Below, piece after piece: positions 61,995 through 64,000 of a stretch of DNA of 64,000 nt. This DNA is from JBDHDH01 sp039591615 (GTDB lineage: Bacteria; Gemmatimonadota; Gemmatimonadetes; Gemmatimonadales; GWC2-71-9). The notes beneath the pieces were generated by a model. That model worked only from the letters and a program-made list of their open reading frames with translations, had not been told where the DNA came from and searched no databases. How positions within the stretch are numbered: the stretch's first letter is position 1; each line of letters starts with the position of its first letter. The position numbers were made by a program, and so were the translations under genes. The stretch lies in contig JBDHDH010000007.1 in NCBI GenBank assembly GCA_039591615.1, positions 4,422 through 68,421 on the forward strand, in the 5' to 3' direction.

Positions 61995-62294
61995 ATGCAT
62001 CATCGCTCGAACGTGCTCGACGTTGTACGCTGCATCACGCAGGTGGCGGACGACCACCCCGAGATTGCCGTGTGGTGGTACGTGCCACGGCTTCTCGAGA
62101 ATCCCAACATCGAGATCCTGGTGGCGGTGGAGAAAGACCGGCAGGCGGATTTCTCAGCCATCGCTGGCAAGATAGGTGCGGTGCTTCAGGACGCGAACGT
62201 CACGGTCGCGCGGCACGCAGGCGAGGCCGAGACGCGGCGTCTCTTTCGGGTCCATTCTCGGCGGGGCACCGCAGCGCGGCCGCAGCCCGCCTGA
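61995..62294 (+). CDS. Small protein of unknown function
   Basis: A 99-residue soluble protein from ATG 61995 (MHHRSNVLDVVRCITQVADD), with HPEIAVWWYVPRLLENPNIEILVAVEKDRQADFSAIAGKI and an alternating strand-helix pattern. Its composition is protein-like in this frame, while the other plus-strand frame over the same bases is Arg/Gly-rich. AGG lies upstream at 61988-61990. I do not recognise the family. It is divergent from the ChaC-like gene. Confidence 0.55.
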   Translation: MHHRSNVLDVVRCITQVADDHPEIAVWWYVPRLLENPNIEILVAVEKDRQADFSAIAGKIGAVLQDANVTVARHAGEAETRRLFRVHSRRGTAARPQPA

Positions 62295-62821
62295 TCCCGT
62301 CACGCTGCGGGCCAGCCTGCCGGTCCTGGCGACCACTCGGCTGGACCGTCTCCGTCCTCATTTCAGCACACGGTTCTGCAGAATGCGATGAGCCGTGCCA
62401 CCTGTGTCCTCGCAGGGCGTAATTCTTAATTTCTTGTTTTACAATGACTTACAGAGCTTTATCTTCTGTGGGAGCGTCGTGGCACAGAAATTCCATTCAG
62501 GAGGGTAAAAGAAAACTGCGGCGTGCTGAGCGTCTTGTCGCCAGGCAAGATCTCTCGTCGGGAGGGGACGAGCGGGACCACACCAATGCCCGGCTCAGCA
62601 CGCCGCAGCGCTTTTTTTCCTGCGCGTGCGACTTCTCAATATGCCATACCGGCACCCGGGCCGCAATTGCGGGCGGGGGCCGCGAGACGCCAGCTGAGAC
62701 CGGTCCCGCCAGCCCTGCCGGGCTCGTGTCGCAGCCAGCCGCTGCGGCCCGGCTGGCTGTGAGCTTCCCCAGCCGCGAGCCTCCTCCTACCTTTCGGCTA
62801 CGACCCCAACAGGAGGAAACG
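62295..62821. other. Long intergenic region with structured RNA elements
   Basis: This 527-bp stretch has no credible gene. It contains an AT-rich segment (about 62420-62465) that could drive transcription, the four-way-junction RNA at 62516-62618, and a GC-rich leader of nfeD. That leader holds a perfect 10-bp hairpin, CAGCCAGCCG (62732-62741) with CGGCTGGCTG (62750-62759). A sigma54-like sequence TGGCACAGAAATTCCA lies at 62480-62495 but lacks the GC of the -12 element. Confidence 0.6.
62516..62618 (+). ncRNA. Candidate structured RNA: four-way junction closed by a 16-bp stem and U tract
   Basis: CTGCGGCGTGCTGAGC (62516-62531) pairs perfectly with GCTCAGCACGCCGCAG (62593-62608), followed by CGC and seven T (62612-62618), as in an intrinsic terminator. 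The 61-nt interior folds almost completely into three hairpins: 62532-62551 (6 bp counting one G-U pair, loop TCGCCAGG), 62554-62572 (6 bp CTCGTC/GACGAG, loop GGGAGGG), and 62573-62592 (4 bp CGGG/CCCG, 12-nt loop). Only two junction bases are unpaired. The geometry is tRNA-like in outline but has no tRNA sequence features. It could be a small RNA, a riboswitch-like terminator or the elaborate terminator of the small gene upstream. Confidence 0.55.
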
Positions 62822-64000
62822 GTGAGACGTTGGACCGCAGGCCTCGTCTTCGCGGCGGTTGTCGGGTTGACCGGAGCAGCGGGGGCGCAACAGCGGGTCG
62901 TCTATCGAATCCCGGTGTCGGGTGTCATCGAGCTGGGGTTGGCACCGTACGTCAGCCGTGCGTTGGAGGAGGCTCGTACGGCGGGCGCAGCCGCCGCGGT
63001 ACTGGATATTGAAACACCCGGAGGTCGGGTCGACGCCGCGCAACAGATCGCCAAGGCGATCACCGGCAGCGAGTTCCCAGTATTCGCGTTCGTGAACGTT
63101 CATGCCTGGAGCGCTGGCGCCCTGATCTCGCTGGCCACGGATTCCATCTACATGGCTCCTGGATCCTCCATCGGCGCAGCGACGCCCGTGGGGGGTGGTG
63201 GTGAAAAGCTGGCCGAGAAGATCGTCAGTGCCATGCGGGGTGAGTTCCGCGCCCTGGCCGAACGTCGTGGGCTGGATCCGAGGGTGGCGGAGGCAATGGT
63301 CGATGAGGACATCGAGATCGAGGGGGTCGTGGCGGCCGGGAAGCTGCTGACGCTCACGGCCGGCGAAGCGATCGACGTGGGTGTGGCCACCGCGGAAGTC
63401 CGCGACTTCGACGACTTACTGCGCCGAGTCGGGCTCTCCGATGCGGAAGTGGTTGTCGTCGGGATCAACTGGGCCGAGCGCCTCGTCCGGTTTCTCTCGC
63501 ACCCCATCGTCGCACCTCTCCTGCTCTCCATCGGGACGCTGGGATTGCTCATTGAGATCCGGACCCCCACCTTCGGCCTGGCGGGGATCACCGGCATCAT
63601 GGCCCTGGCGGCGTTTTTTGGCAGTCATCTCATCATCGGGCTCGCGGGGTGGGAAGAGGTGATCTTGCTGTCGGCCGGGCTCGTCGCCCTCGGCATCGAG
63701 GTCTTCGTGGTGCCGGGGTTCGGGATCGCCGGGGCCATTGCGATCCTCTGTATTGGCGCCGCGACGTTTCTGGCGCTCATCGGTGCCCTTCCCACGTGGG
63801 CTGACGTCGCCCGGGCGAGTGGTATCCTAGCCGCGTCCTTCATGATCGTCGCGGGGGTCACCTACGCGCTGCTGCGTCACCTGCCCATGAGCGACCGGTG
63901 GAAGGGAGTCTTCCTGAGAGCGGCGACGTCAAAGGAAACGGGATATCTCTCGGCTCCTGCGAGGGAGGATCTGATTGGGAAAGAGGGCGTGGCGCTCACC
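62822..64000 (+). CDS. NfeD-type membrane-bound serine protease (ClpP-class), C terminus cut by window edge
   Basis: The first 393 residues are present. A signal peptide (WTAGLVFAAVVGLTGAAGAQ) precedes a ClpP/crotonase-fold protease domain: LDIETPGGRVDAAQQIAKAI, nucleophile Ser in HAWSAGALISLA, and SSIGAATPVGG with the general-base Lys expected in GEKLAEKIVSAMRGEF. About five transmembrane helices follow from residue 220, and the cytosolic/periplasmic OB-like NfeD tail begins near the edge (LIGKEGVALT). The family cleaves hydrophobic regions of stomatin-like proteins. GTG 62822 has a perfect AGGAGG 5 nt upstream. The frame is open to the last base. Confidence 0.92.
   Translation, partial: MRRWTAGLVFAAVVGLTGAAGAQQRVVYRIPVSGVIELGLAPYVSRALEEARTAGAAAAVLDIETPGGRVDAAQQIAKAITGSEFPVFAFVNVHAWSAGALISLATDSIYMAPGSSIGAATPVGGGGEKLAEKIVSAMRGEFRALAERRGLDPRVAEAMVDEDIEIEGVVAAGKLLTLTAGEAIDVGVATAEVRDFDDLLRRVGLSDAEVVVVGINWAERLVRFLSHPIVAPLLLSIGTLGLLIEIRTPTFGLAGITGIMALAAFFGSHLIIGLAGWEEVILLSAGLVALGIEVFVVPGFGIAGAIAILCIGAATFLALIGALPTWADVARASGILAASFMIVAGVTYALLRHLPMSDRWKGVFLRAATSKETGYLSAPAREDLIGKEGVALT

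Noticed and set aside
61898..62422. 174-codon plus-strand frame overlapping the small 99-residue gene
   Set aside because: Arg/Gly/Ser-rich composition typical of an out-of-frame reading of GC-rich coding DNA; the alternative frame is more protein-like.
62480..62495. Sigma54 promoter TGGCAC-N5-TTCCA before the structured RNA
   Set aside because: The -24 element is good but the -12 GC is replaced by CC; without it function is doubtful, so it is only mentioned in the intergenic entry.
62516..62608. Reading the four-way junction as a tRNA gene
   Set aside because: The closing stem is 16 bp, there is no T-loop or D-loop consensus, no anticodon-loop pattern and no CCA-type end; only the branching resembles a tRNA.

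Overview
The window is GC-rich, densely packed bacterial chromosome. The organism is a diderm: there are several lipobox proteins, an outer-membrane-barrel-like protein, HtrA, PlsC and Psd/PssA. The gene set and style (short bacterial-type PurL with PurS/PurQ, lipoprotein subtilase, DUF1446, HEAT and HD-GYP paralogues) would fit Gemmatimonadota or a neighbouring phylum. That assignment is an inference; no rRNA gene is present to test it. I see no tRNA, rRNA, CRISPR array, prophage or intact insertion sequence. Almost every neighbouring pair in an operon overlaps by 1-13 nt (ATGA, GTGA, TGATG), and I used this to choose many start codons.

1-12235 (minus strand) is one long apparent operon: truA, talC, htrA-type protease, purB, purC, psd, pssA, purS, purQ, a BamE-like lipoprotein, a zinc-ribbon protein, purL, purF (cut by the window edge). 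Purine synthesis is interleaved with phosphatidylethanolamine synthesis and envelope quality control. 12334-23846 (plus strand) carries trpD, trpC, trpB and trpA. lexA lies on the opposite strand behind a tandem pair of direct-repeat boxes. A HEAT-repeat protein and an HD-GYP protein sit between trpB and trpA, and a GAF chemoreceptor, folB, folK, yqeK and a LytR_C protein follow.

23760-25735 (minus) holds rlmN and an outer-membrane protein. 26065-35790 (plus) holds aspS, phoH, pgpH, ybeY, two CorC/CNNM-like proteins, a DUF502 protein and mgtE. 35815-41851 is a propionyl-CoA/methylmalonyl-CoA module (meaB, mutase large subunit, an eRF1/Vms1-like protein, B12 subunit, carboxyltransferase). 41848-48210 carries a lipoprotein subtilase, a split AtuA-like pair, an enoyl-CoA hydratase and an exported metallo-beta-lactamase-fold lipoprotein. 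recQ follows, with a four-helix-bundle remnant fused at its N terminus and G-rich repeats on both flanks. After it come a purine permease and plsC.

52279-61866 is the most unusual part. It holds four radical SAM genes: two tandem B12-fold twins, one HpnR-like B12 radical SAM protein, and one relative of archaeal tetraether-lipid synthase (Tes/MJ0619). With them are an orphan protein, a truncated acyl-CoA-synthetase pseudoenzyme and a ChaC-like protein, and PlsC converges from the left. I propose a lipid-core modification locus; this is a hypothesis. 62295-62821 contains a compact four-way-junction RNA fold ending in a U tract, followed by an NfeD-type membrane serine protease cut by the right edge.
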